Assembly: GCA_030262795.1 (NCBI GenBank)
Contig: JAJSZO010000094.1
Coordinates: forward strand, 1-9,438
Reading direction: 5' to 3'
DNA length: 9,438 bases
Source: Deltaproteobacteria bacterium
GTDB lineage: Bacteria > Desulfobacterota > Desulfobacteria > Desulfobacterales > ETH-SRB1
In this document: one piece after another, positions 1-6,410 of the stretch
Numbering within the stretch: the stretch's first letter is position 1
Layout: each line of letters opens with the position of its first letter
Position numbers and translations under genes: made by a program
The notes under the pieces: generated by a model
What the model saw: only the letters and a program-made list of their open reading frames with translations
Database searches by the model: none
Told to the model about the DNA's origin: nothing

Positions 1-201
1 CGCATCTCCTGCCCCTATTCTAAAAATAATTTCGGTTATGCCGGGTACCAGGGAAACAACTTTTGATGGACTTTTTGCAATTGAGATATGTTTGCCCTGA
101 GCATCAGTAAATTCTATCGGACGGGAAAATACCGGAACTGCACTCCAGAGAATTGCAAAAAGAATAAAGATACATAAATAGTAATGTTTGAGTTTTTTCA
201 T
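1..201 (-). CDS. btuF: Periplasmic cobalamin/iron-chelate binding protein, BtuF-like, N-terminal part (cut by window edge)
   Basis: Sixty-seven codons read from an ATG at 201 down to base 1 with no stop, so the rest of the gene lies outside the window. Residues 1-26 form a signal peptide (MKKLKHYY, a hydrophobic stretch, then PVFS). After it comes RPIEFTDAQGK, followed by SKVVSLVPGITEIIFRIG, the usual opening of the Peripla_BP_2 fold that captures vitamin B12 or ferric siderophores in the periplasm and delivers them to an ABC importer. It lies 76 bases downstream of the riboswitch-controlled receptor on the same strand, so co-transcription and a cobalamin substrate (BtuF role) are likely. The ribosome site before the ATG is weak (GAGAATAAG). 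The family is well supported. The B12 specificity is inferred from context; an iron-siderophore binder is the alternative. Confidence 0.82.
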   Translation of the reverse strand, partial: MKKLKHYYLCIFILFAILWSAVPVFSRPIEFTDAQGKHISIAKSPSKVVSLVPGITEIIFRIGAGDA

Positions 202-277
202 CTTATTCTCATAAAATTCAGGGCAGGGGAGATACTCAGCAGGAGACTTCCCTTGCCATGAATGCCATCATGTTATT

Positions 278-2281
278 TTAGAAATCATACCTCAGGCCGA
301 GAAAGAAAGTTCTGCCCGGCATGGGATAATCATTTATATATTCATAATCCTTGTCAAAAAGATTTTGAATTTCTCCTTTTAAAGTTATTCCTCCATATTT
401 TTCAGTGCTTAATATTTTTTTTGCAATAGTAAAATTTGCTACAGTGAAACTTCCCTTTTCGATTCTGGGAGCTACCCATGTTGGAGGCCCTGAATTTCTC
501 CAGTCATCTATATCCTGTTTGCCGGTATAGGCAAAGTTCAAATTTGCGGAAAACCCATCATAATCTGATATTGTAATACCATAGGATACGTGCCAATCCG
601 ATGTATATTTAAGGTCTTCATTAGCTTTCTTATCCTTGTATTTGGTGAGATAGGTAAAACTGACATGGGGTTTTACCTTATAATCCCAGGAGAAGAGAGA
701 GCCAAAATCATACGAAACATCACCTTCTATCCCTTCAACTGCAGCCTTGCCGATGTTAATATATGTTCTGTCAGGCCAACCGCCGTCATCGTCGATCTTA
801 TCTTTGAAGTCGGTTTGAAAATAAGTAAGAGAAGCATTAAATGAATCAACAAAAAAGTCTATACCCCCTTCATATGTCTTACTTTTTTCAGGCGTTAAAT
901 TTGGGTTGCCCACATAATGTGTTCCCCATGTTGTGTAATCACCAGCCAGCTCATCTGCGGAAGGCATTCTGAACGCCTCGCCGTAGTTTGCCCTCAGTTT
1001 TAGCCAGTCTGTAAGAAGATAGGCTACGCCAACCTGTGGAGAAATATGATCATCACTCTCTTTTCCACCTTCACCTTTCATATCTACTTCATATTCGTCA
1101 TATCTCAAACCACCTGAGATGATAAACTTCTGATCAAAAAGTCTGGCTTTAGCCAAAAGAAAACAGGCAGGGTTGTCGTATTCGGTATTCTTTGGACTGT
1201 TCGTGTCATCTTTTGTTTCGTAGTTCATCCAGTCGAAACCAGTTGTAATAAGCAGATATTCCTGGTTAAAAGATATCTGTGCCTGTGCTCCCTTGTGATC
1301 CACCGTTACCTTGCGCGGAATACCATCGCTATATCCGCTTGGGTTGCTTGCCACAGGATCAAACCATTTGTTCTTGTCTTTCCCTTCGTAATACCCGGCT
1401 TTCCAGGAAAAAAGGCCATCAGAAGTTTTACCGTCATAAACCAGATCTAAGGTTCGATTGCTTGAATCTTTATAATCATCAAGGTCATTTTGATAAAGAC
1501 AGTCAGAAGTACCAATGCGCTTCGCATCATAGTTGGTGTAGATTAAACCTATACGATTTCCCGGAAAAAATTCAGCGCCGATATTTAAACTGTAGTTATC
1601 TTTCCGGTGATAACCTGTGTTGTAGTATCTATCGCCATCTACGTTATCAGCAGTGTCATAATCATCCATGCTTGATCTGCTAAAACTGCCTGAAAAATCG
1701 ACCATATTAATCTGTCCCGATAAGCCAACACTTTTTTCAAGATAACCAAAACTTCCCAGCATACCTTCAACAAAAAAGGTTGGTTTACCTTTTCCCTGCT
1801 TTGTAATCACGTTTATGACTCCGCCCATGGCGGCAGTTCCATACTGAACAGAAGCAGGTCCTCTTATTATTTCCACCCTCTCAATATTTCTAGTCATAAT
1901 TTTGGATGCATTACCGGTTGCAATACGATGGCCATCCAGTAAAATTATTACATATCCTTTAAGGTCGATACCGTGGGTTTCCGATCTGAATGCCCTGATT
2001 CCTATGGAAGTGAGGCCGCCGGGATATTTTCGGGTATCGCCGATCCCTTTTTCAATAAACAAATCTCCAAGATCCGTAGCTGAAGACATCTTTATCTCTT
2101 CTTCGTCGATAATAGTTATATTAGATGTAATCTCCTTTTTCTTTTCTTTTACCCTGCCCGCGGTTACCACTACTTCTTCCATAGTTATTGCATTTTTTTC
2201 TTCCTGCGCAAAAATCGGTACAGGTAAGGCAAAAAACATAAATGCTAATAATACTGTTACACAACTTAACAACTTCTTCAT
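278..2281 (-). CDS. btuB: TonB-dependent outer-membrane receptor, BtuB-like (cobalamin uptake)
   Basis: A complete 667-residue receptor that takes up a large ligand through a 22-strand outer-membrane barrel, energised by TonB. The ATG at 2281 is chosen because a strong AAGGAG site lies upstream and a signal peptide follows at once (MKKLLSCVTVLL...PIFA, cleavage about residue 25). Then come the TonB box EEVVVTA (35-41), the plug (about 45-161, with LLDGHRI and RGPASVQYGTAAMGGVIN), and a barrel from about 165 rich in alternating aromatic strands. The protein ends in LRYDF with the C-terminal phenylalanine needed for outer-membrane assembly. A longer open frame reaches 2449 but would run through the terminator and into the riboswitch, so it is rejected. 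Substrate assignment to cobalamin rests on the B12 riboswitch upstream and the BtuF-like gene downstream. Length is slightly above E. coli BtuB (about 614). Confidence 0.93.
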   Translation of the reverse strand: MKKLLSCVTVLLAFMFFALPVPIFAQEEKNAITMEEVVVTAGRVKEKKKEITSNITIIDEEEIKMSSATDLGDLFIEKGIGDTRKYPGGLTSIGIRAFRSETHGIDLKGYVIILLDGHRIATGNASKIMTRNIERVEIIRGPASVQYGTAAMGGVINVITKQGKGKPTFFVEGMLGSFGYLEKSVGLSGQINMVDFSGSFSRSSMDDYDTADNVDGDRYYNTGYHRKDNYSLNIGAEFFPGNRIGLIYTNYDAKRIGTSDCLYQNDLDDYKDSSNRTLDLVYDGKTSDGLFSWKAGYYEGKDKNKWFDPVASNPSGYSDGIPRKVTVDHKGAQAQISFNQEYLLITTGFDWMNYETKDDTNSPKNTEYDNPACFLLAKARLFDQKFIISGGLRYDEYEVDMKGEGGKESDDHISPQVGVAYLLTDWLKLRANYGEAFRMPSADELAGDYTTWGTHYVGNPNLTPEKSKTYEGGIDFFVDSFNASLTYFQTDFKDKIDDDGGWPDRTYINIGKAAVEGIEGDVSYDFGSLFSWDYKVKPHVSFTYLTKYKDKKANEDLKYTSDWHVSYGITISDYDGFSANLNFAYTGKQDIDDWRNSGPPTWVAPRIEKGSFTVANFTIAKKILSTEKYGGITLKGEIQNLFDKDYEYINDYPMPGRTFFLGLRYDF

Positions 2282-2316
2282 TTTCTTATTTCTCCTTTCC
2301 CCTCGGTCAAAATTGC

Positions 2317-2356
2317 AAAAAAAAAATCCCCAAACCGATAAATCAATCTGGGGATT
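2317..2356 (-). terminator. Intrinsic terminator, expression platform of the B12 riboswitch
   Basis: On the minus strand the RNA folds into a hairpin whose two arms are AATCCCCAGATTGA and TCGGTTTGGGGATT, separated by a TTTA loop. The stem has about 14 pairs including three G-U pairs, and a run of ten T follows directly. It lies between the riboswitch aptamer and the receptor start codon, where a transcription-attenuating switch would need it. A GGGG at 2391-2394 in the linker could pair with the CCCC arm as an antiterminator; that part is inference. Confidence 0.9.
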
Positions 2357-2418
2357 GCCTTTTTTATCCTCAAACGCTTGCTGATTAGCACCCCTGTCCA
2401 TGAGGTTGCCAAACAATT

Positions 2419-2580
2419 TTTCAGGCAGGTCTGCTGACTCTCGGATCACACTACTTACCGCGCCTTCCCATCCAGTTTAAACCGGACAGTGACATTTTTC
2501 GGTTTTCGTCCCCGATTACAGCGACGGGCTCGCTCCCGATTTTCACGGGATTTCCTTTTATGCCTTAAAGGTGCCTGAAA
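2419..2580 (-). promoter_or_regulatory. Cobalamin (adenosylcobalamin) riboswitch aptamer
   Basis: Read on the minus strand, the conserved blocks of the B12 riboswitch appear in order: a GGCACC-type start, GGAAATCCCGTGAAAATCGG, GAGCGAGCCCGTCGCTGTAA, a CACTGTC box, GATGGGAAGGCG, and the 3' signature GAGAGTCAGCAGACCTGCC. The P1 stem closes perfectly: TTTCAGGCA at 2572-2580 is complementary to TGCCTGAAA at 2419-2427 over nine pairs. It sits just after a promoter and before a terminator and the BtuB-like gene. High cobalamin would therefore stop transcription of the receptor and probably of btuF. Confidence 0.96.
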
Positions 2581-2590
2581 TCAACTTTTG

Positions 2591-2618
2591 ATGCTACACT
2601 TTTTTCTGAATATGTCAA
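2591..2618 (-). promoter_or_regulatory. Sigma70-type promoter for the riboswitch-btuB transcript
   Basis: On the minus strand a perfect -35 TTGACA (2613-2618) is separated by 16 bases from a -10 TAGCAT (2591-2596). The predicted start, about 2583-2585, falls a few bases before the 5' arm of the riboswitch P1 stem at 2580. Promoter, aptamer and terminator therefore fit together with no spare sequence. Confidence 0.8.
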
Positions 2619-2632
2619 TGAAAAAACAAGAA

Positions 2633-2689
2633 TTAATAGGCTGAAAGCAGATACATGACAGGTCAGCCTTTAATGAATATCTTCAGCAT
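2633..2689 (-). pseudogene. exbB: Relic of an ExbB/TolQ-type gene start
   Basis: A very good ribosome site (GGAGG, 2694-2698) stands four bases before ATG at 2689. The frame reads MLKIFIKG, a TGA at 2663-2665, then PVMYLLSAY and TAA. Joined through the TGA this resembles the usual N-terminus of TonB-system ExbB proteins (MLxIFIKGGPVMYPLL...), with one glycine codon turned into TGA and the rest lost. It lies directly upstream of the B12-receptor promoter on the same strand, where an energising exbB gene would make sense. The match covers only about 17 residues, so this is a reasoned guess; a chance mini-ORF with a good ribosome site is the alternative. Confidence 0.4.
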
Positions 2690-2698
2690 GATTCCTCC

Positions 2699-2978
2699 AA
2701 TCAATAGGGTTCAGGTGTCATGGGTCGGGGGTATATTAATAAAAACCGGAAACATATATTGACAATTCGTGTACAAAAAGGATGCCAATTTATTGTATGA
2801 TTTATCTTGCCTCTTATTAAAAAGGCAGCTCGACAAGTAAATAGTTAATATTTAATGGGTGACTCTGTTGGGTTCCCTTAATTTTCGTGTTCATTCGTGT
2901 AATTCGTGGACCCTTTTTTTACCTTTAAATCTGCATGGCTAACCATAATGTCCAAAGTTAGAACCATGCCCACAAGCT
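2699..2978. other. Intergenic stretch with no recognisable gene
   Basis: About 280 bases between the exbB relic and the Rpn relic. I see no convincing coding frame on either strand. A perfect TTGACA occurs on the plus strand at 2759-2764, but no -10 lies at a proper distance (TATGAT at 2796-2801 is 31 bases away). The only clear structure is the TTCGTG repeat at 2884-2909. Confidence 0.5.
2884..2909. repeat. Three phased TTCGTG direct repeats
   Basis: The word TTCGTG occurs three times in 26 bases, with its CGTG cores at 2886, 2896 and 2905, close to one DNA helical turn apart. Related words return at 7406 and 7453 (TTCGTGGATTTGA). No gene is attached. This looks like a dispersed word-like intergenic repeat rather than a protein-binding array, but the phasing would also fit an operator. 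Confidence 0.55.
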
Positions 2979-3179
2979 TTAATTGTTTATAACTTTTTTC
3001 CCAAACTCTTCAAAGCTTTTAACCCGAAGCGCCTGCCGGAGCATGCCTTTCAACCTTTCATGAGAATCTATACGCTTGATTTGTTCCGACAGTTCATCTC
3101 TTACACGGCCAAAACGCTCGGTCAGAACCTTAATAAGCATATCCCTGGCATCCAGCAACATTCCCTGTTGTATTCCCTG
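2979..3179 (-). pseudogene. C-terminal relic of an Rpn-family (recombination-promoting nuclease / PD-(D/E)XK) protein
   Basis: After a TAA at 3180-3182 the frame reads QGIQQGMLLDARDMLIKVL, then a basic, coiled segment ending in LRQALRVKSFEEFGKKVINN. The short QG repeats, the LLDAR...VLTERFG segment and the RQAL...SLEEF ending are the usual tail of Rpn/transposase_31-type proteins (normally about 300 residues), which act as DNA nucleases in recombination. The nuclease domain with its PD-(D/E)XK residues is absent; only about 66 codons of tail remain. An ATG at 3161 gives a possible 60-residue ORF but has no ribosome site that I can see. The sequence upstream is unrelated, and a plus-strand hicB piece begins about 80 bases away. 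Confidence 0.72.
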
Positions 3180-3261
3180 TTATGAGAACAACAAAGATAT
3201 ACCACGAATGATCTTTCATATCGCAATGTAACCGGGGAAGGATAAGGCCCGGTATCTCTCC

Positions 3262-3483
3262 AAGTTCTTCATAATAAATCTTCATATTGAAAAACTTCCG
3301 GAAGGCGTTTATTTGGCAACTTCTGATGATGTCCAAGGACTTGTTGCTCAAGGCCGTACAGTGTCTGAATCTATAGAAATTGCAAGAGATGTGGCTCGAC
3401 GGTTATTTGAGGCGAAGATGGAAAGGGTGGGAGAACCGGTACTTAAATGGGAAGACTTTCTGGATTTAAGTATCGCGAAATAA
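3262..3483 (+). pseudogene. hicB: HicB-type antitoxin without a start codon
   Basis: The plus strand reads KFFIINLHIEKLPEGVYLAT, then SDDVQGLVAQGRTVSESIEI, then ARDVARRLFEAKMERVGEPV and a TAA at 3481-3483. This is a HicB/UPF0150-like antitoxin fold: a short beta strand, the LPEG turn, and the D-x-QGLVAQGRTxxE helix that normally neutralises a HicA mRNA-cleaving toxin. The open frame extends back to 3232 but contains no ATG, GTG or TTG before the family sequence begins, so the start appears lost exactly where homology begins (TCC in place of a start before AAG TTC TTC). No hicA is visible on either side. It is either a dead fragment or uses a very unusual start. Confidence 0.68.
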
Positions 3484-3570
3484 TTAAACGACCGTTCCCA
3501 ATCATTCCGGAGATATGCCTATGTTGGCTTCTTTTGTAACCTTTTTAGCAGTCTAAATCGGAAAATATTT

Positions 3571-3978
3571 TCATAAACATGGTAACGACAACGAAAATAT
3601 TTTGTTTGGATAATCAACTGTAAGAATAAAATTACCAAGAAAGCTTTTTACGCCAAGCAAAGGAATGTTAAGATTTGGCATAAAATCCACTAATACATCC
3701 TGGGTTGAAAATCCTCCTATTTCAATACGAGTAATATGACCATAAGCCATTGTGATCCCATTACCAGTACGTATTTTTTTCGATTGACCAGCCTGAAGAT
3801 TATGTCCAAGCACCGGCGCAAAAGAAGCTGGAAAAGCACACTCATCGGCGCCGGTATCTATTAGCGCATATACCTTCATTTGCTTGTCAGTATCCGGATT
3901 TAGTATTGTTAGAGGAAGATAGGGCCTGGCTATATCTCCGGGCCTTATAATTGAAAAAGGATAGTTACGTACCGGCAT
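3571..3978 (-). CDS. Retropepsin-like aspartic protease
   Basis: A complete 135-residue protein with the signature of retroviral-type aspartic proteases: ALIDTGADECAFP at 38-50, with the catalytic aspartate D41 in D-T-G-A, and the second hydrophobic-glycine motif IPLLGVKSFLGNF at 105-117. One domain of this size works as a homodimer, each half giving one catalytic aspartate. No signal peptide or membrane segment is seen, so it is probably cytoplasmic. Its ATG overlaps the stop of the preceding gene (TGATG), so the two are probably translated together. It may cleave its partner or a short peptide; the substrate is unknown. Intact, with no frame damage, in a neighbourhood full of broken genes. 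Confidence 0.83.
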   Translation of the reverse strand: MPVRNYPFSIIRPGDIARPYLPLTILNPDTDKQMKVYALIDTGADECAFPASFAPVLGHNLQAGQSKKIRTGNGITMAYGHITRIEIGGFSTQDVLVDFMPNLNIPLLGVKSFLGNFILTVDYPNKIFSLSLPCL

Positions 3979-4208
3979 CAGCAGACCTTATTGTTACAAC
4001 AAATTATCGCTTCAACTACAGGGTAAATATGTACAACGTCTTCTTTTGGTACGTATAGGAGCACAGGATATTTAAAACCCTTTGTTTCGGCATCCTTCAA
4101 AGCCTTTTCAGGATCATTCCCTACACCTACAATACTATTGTCATCAAAACTTTTCATAGCAACATAACGACCATTAAACTCATCCGTAGTTACTAATACC
4201 TTCTCCAT
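3978..4208 (-). CDS. Small DUF5678-like protein, partner of the aspartic protease
   Basis: A 76-residue protein starting at an ATG preceded by AAGGAG. It reads TTDEFNGRYVAMKSFDDNSI, then VGVGNDPEKALKDAETKGF and PVLLYVPKEDVVHIYPV. The pattern (hydrophobic beta strand with YVA, a glycine turn, an 'ekAlkdA' helix, then a closing VP strand) fits the DUF5678 family of unknown function. The tail CCNNKVC contains three cysteines in its last seven residues, which could bind metal or form a disulfide. The stop shares one base with the ATG of the protease gene downstream, so the pair forms a two-gene operon. The assignment is by pattern only. Confidence 0.75.
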   Translation of the reverse strand: MEKVLVTTDEFNGRYVAMKSFDDNSIVGVGNDPEKALKDAETKGFKYPVLLYVPKEDVVHIYPVVEAIICCNNKVC

Positions 4209-4277
4209 AAATTCTCCTTACATTGAGGCGAATTAAAGATATATCCTGACTCATGGTAATTAATAGCAAATATACAT

Positions 4278-4306
4278 ATTATGCCACAGGCCACGCCACT
4301 GTGCAA
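4278..4306 (-). promoter_or_regulatory. Promoter of the DUF5678/protease pair
   Basis: On the minus strand, -35 TTGCAC (4301-4306), a 17-base spacer, and -10 CATAAT (4278-4283). The spacer region holds an inverted repeat, CACAG (4285-4289) and CTGTG (4299-4303), which a repressor could use. The predicted transcript starts about 60 bases before the ATG at 4208. Confidence 0.6.
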
Positions 4307-4411
4307 TATATAATACACGTAATAAAAGTTTTATGTGTTTTGCAAGAAACTCTATATCATTCTTCTAATCACTACAGTGCAAGTTTCCCCCATAGCTTAA
4401 AAAGGCGTTTT

Positions 4412-5956
4412 TCATACATGCATCTTCTCAACCGTCCACTCACCCACGTTCCGATCTACAAACTCAACTCCGAACAGATAAATATCTTTTTCTATGCCCT
4501 GATATTTCTCAAAATATTTTTTCTCTTTGATCTGTCTTAAAGCATTGTCCTTATCTCCATTGAATTTAAACTCGAAGATATAAACCTCTTTATCAATAAT
4601 AACAGCATCTATCCTGCCAATGTTTGTTTTTATTTCTGCTTCTACTTTCAGCCCAATAAGAGAAAATATCAGGTAAAAGACTGTCTGGTAATATTTTTCT
4701 TTTTTTATTTGAAGATCGTAGGGAATGTTGGCAAAAAAGATGCGCAATGTGTCAAAGAATAATTCAAGCTCATGATCTCTTAATGCATCAATCAGTTTCC
4801 ATGCATAACCATGCACCAGCTCTCGTTCCACAAAAGAATATGCTTCAGTTAGGCATTCTGTCATTGAGTTTTTCACCTCAAAATTCGGATACGCCAGGGT
4901 ATATTCCATTCTATCTTTATTATATCCTGCAATCGTCAGATAACCGGTCTGGAAAAGTATCGGTATAATTTTCAGATTCTCTATTTCATATGAGCTGAAT
5001 GCTGATTCACTTATGTTGACTCCATCTAATCCTGTTAAATCAAACTCTTTTTCTTTGATCAGTTTTATCAAAAAACTTGGTGTCGCGCTTTCAAACCAGT
5101 AGTTTCCAAAAACAAGTTTTTTGAACAAAAGAAGCGCTGAAAACGGATTAAAGATCTTTTCACACGTTCCGCTGAAACAAAAACCATTGTACCAGTATGT
5201 TATCTTTTTAATCAGTTCGGGTTCGCTTACCCCTTCTGATTCAGCAAACTGTTCTATATGGTCTTTAAAATTATCCACTATCTCCTCTTTTGTTATTCCG
5301 AGAAAAGATGAATATCGGGCATCCATGGAAATATCTTCCAGGTTATTAAGCCCGCTGAAGACTCCTGCTTTGGAAAACTTGCTCACTCCTGTTAAAAGCA
5401 CAAACCTGATGTATTCATCACACGCCTTTATGATGGTGTAAAAACCCTTTAATATCTCACGAAGCTCTATTGCCAGTTCTTTATTCTCAATATTGTCAAT
5501 GATCGGTTTGTCGTATTCGTCAATAAGGATAACGACCTTATTGATCTCGCTAAGTTTGGTCAAAAGTTCATCAAACGCTTCATCATATTGATCACGCTCC
5601 AACGAAACACTATATTTACTAGCTATGTTCTTTAATTGATTCAGGATAAAACCCTTTAGATCCTCTCTGTTTTCCGCTTTTTTTTTGCTGAAATCTATCC
5701 TGACAACAGGATATTTTTTCCACGAATAATCAGACCTGTATATCCATAGTTCTTTAAACAGTTCCTTCTCACCTGCAAATATTTCGTTCAATGTGGAAAT
5801 CAAAAGGCTTTTGCCGAACCTTCTTGGCCTGGAAAAGAAATATACACCCTTTGGATTTTTCACAAGATCGAATATATTCTCTGTTTTATCTACATACAGA
5901 TAATCGTTTTGAATTATATCACGAAATGTTTGTATCCCTATTGGAAGATTTTTCAT
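4412..5956 (-). CDS. AAA-ATPase-like / PD-(D/E)XK nuclease fusion protein (PF09820 + PF08011 type)
   Basis: A complete 514-residue protein of a family common in anaerobes, with an N-terminal AAA-ATPase-like domain and a C-terminal PD-(D/E)XK nuclease domain (formerly DUF1703). The opening MKNLPIGIQTFRDIIQNDYL is the standard family start. Walker A is RPRRFGKS (43-50), Walker B is VILIDEYD (142-149), and LLTGVSKFSKAGVFSGLNNL (187-206) is a conserved sensor-like block. The nuclease core has D450 in GRIDAVI and the E-x-K pair E462/K464 in FEFKFN, so all expected catalytic residues are present. The cellular role is not established; mobile-element or defence functions have been suggested for the family. 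Ribosome site AAAGGC is modest. It stands alone, apart from its neighbours in both directions. Confidence 0.93.
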   Translation of the reverse strand: MKNLPIGIQTFRDIIQNDYLYVDKTENIFDLVKNPKGVYFFSRPRRFGKSLLISTLNEIFAGEKELFKELWIYRSDYSWKKYPVVRIDFSKKKAENREDLKGFILNQLKNIASKYSVSLERDQYDEAFDELLTKLSEINKVVILIDEYDKPIIDNIENKELAIELREILKGFYTIIKACDEYIRFVLLTGVSKFSKAGVFSGLNNLEDISMDARYSSFLGITKEEIVDNFKDHIEQFAESEGVSEPELIKKITYWYNGFCFSGTCEKIFNPFSALLLFKKLVFGNYWFESATPSFLIKLIKEKEFDLTGLDGVNISESAFSSYEIENLKIIPILFQTGYLTIAGYNKDRMEYTLAYPNFEVKNSMTECLTEAYSFVERELVHGYAWKLIDALRDHELELFFDTLRIFFANIPYDLQIKKEKYYQTVFYLIFSLIGLKVEAEIKTNIGRIDAVIIDKEVYIFEFKFNGDKDNALRQIKEKKYFEKYQGIEKDIYLFGVEFVDRNVGEWTVEKMHV

Positions 5957-5982
5957 ATTTTTGCCTTTTTAAAAAGCTTTTG

Positions 5983-6009
5983 GACAGGATTAACAGAATT
6001 GACAGGATT
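5983..6009. repeat. Three tandem 9-base units, GACAGGATT / AACAGAATT / GACAGGATT
   Basis: Two perfect copies of GACAGGATT (5983-5991 and 6001-6009) flank a third unit with two changes. An inverted relative, TATCCTGTC, lies at 6093-6101. The tract falls in the predicted leader of the AAA-ATPase gene and is probably a dispersed intergenic repeat. Confidence 0.6.
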
Positions 6010-6054
6010 TTTTTGTAAAACCTATGTGCAACGCCTTAACAATACAACCTTTTT

Positions 6055-6063
6055 ATTATATCA
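6055..6063 (-). promoter_or_regulatory. Extended -10 promoter candidate for the AAA-ATPase gene
   Basis: The minus strand carries TGATATAAT: a perfect TATAAT preceded by the TGn extension that can replace a -35 box. No good -35 stands 17 bases upstream. The predicted start lies about 90 bases before the ATG at 5956, leaving a leader that includes the GACAGGATT repeat. Confidence 0.45.
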
Positions 6064-6224
6064 AATGCAATAACACCGCACTATATAATAGTTATCCTGT
6101 CTGAAAAATAGTTTTTTATAAAAACCAAATACAATCATCCAATCCCTCTATCCTTAATCCACGCCTGCCCTGTTAAATCTGCTTTTGCTTTTATTTAACC
6201 GGGGTAATCTGCGGATCTGCCCTC

Positions 6225-6251
6225 CGACATCTGATCTTCGACATCTGATCT
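6225..6251. repeat. Tandem pair of CGACATCTGATCT
   Basis: Two perfect 13-base copies (6225-6237 and 6239-6251) separated by one base, giving a 14-base period. They belong to the C+T-rich repeat stretch upstream of the transposase relic. Confidence 0.6.
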
Positions 6252-6295
6252 CCGTCTTCCCACCGGGGCGTAAGTCCCTGTTTTTTATTTTTTCA

Positions 6296-6316
6296 TTCGA
6301 TGTTCGATGTTGGACG
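6296..6316. repeat. Short tandem TTCGATG units
   Basis: Two perfect TTCGATG units (6296-6302, 6303-6309) followed by a degenerate TTGGACG. Probably part of the same dispersed intergenic repeat class. Confidence 0.5.
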
Positions 6317-6410
6317 TTTATCTTTTAATCCCTCTCTCTATCCCTTGCCCTATCTGCGTCCATCTGTGGCTGAACATCTGCCTCACCCACTTCTCTCACC
6401 GCCCCAAACC

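Larger units (their letters stand above)
5957..6410. other. Gene-free stretch of word-like repeats
   Basis: About 450 bases with no convincing gene. The part next to the AAA-ATPase gene carries its probable promoter and the GACAGGATT triplet; the rest (about 6110-6410) is C+T-rich and built from short imperfect words (ATCTGCG, CGACATCTGATCT, TTCGATG). Open frames entering from 6300 contain only this repeat-like sequence until transposase similarity begins at about 6411. Confidence 0.5.

Noticed and set aside
590..2384. Plus-strand open frames at 590-844, 1279-1683 and 1902-2384
   Set aside because: They lie opposite the receptor gene; composition is cysteine/histidine/serine-rich with no recognisable domain.
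2282..2449. An in-frame 56-codon upstream extension of the BtuB-like gene
   Set aside because: It would translate through the terminator and into the riboswitch 3' arm. The ATG at 2281 has a strong ribosome site and a signal peptide.
2759..2801. TTGACA ... TATGAT as a plus-strand promoter
   Set aside because: The two boxes are 31 bases apart, and no gene follows on that strand before the hicB relic.
3130..3351. Minus-strand 73-codon frame ending NVAGCQGYAY
   Set aside because: It is out of frame with the Rpn relic at one end and antisense to hicB at the other; no family pattern.
4253..6018. Plus-strand open frames at 4253-4540, 4747-4968, 5121-5441 and 5791-6018
   Set aside because: The last three and the end of the first are antisense to the intact AAA-ATPase/nuclease gene, and the 4253 frame otherwise covers the promoter region of the DUF5678 gene. 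No family features are seen.
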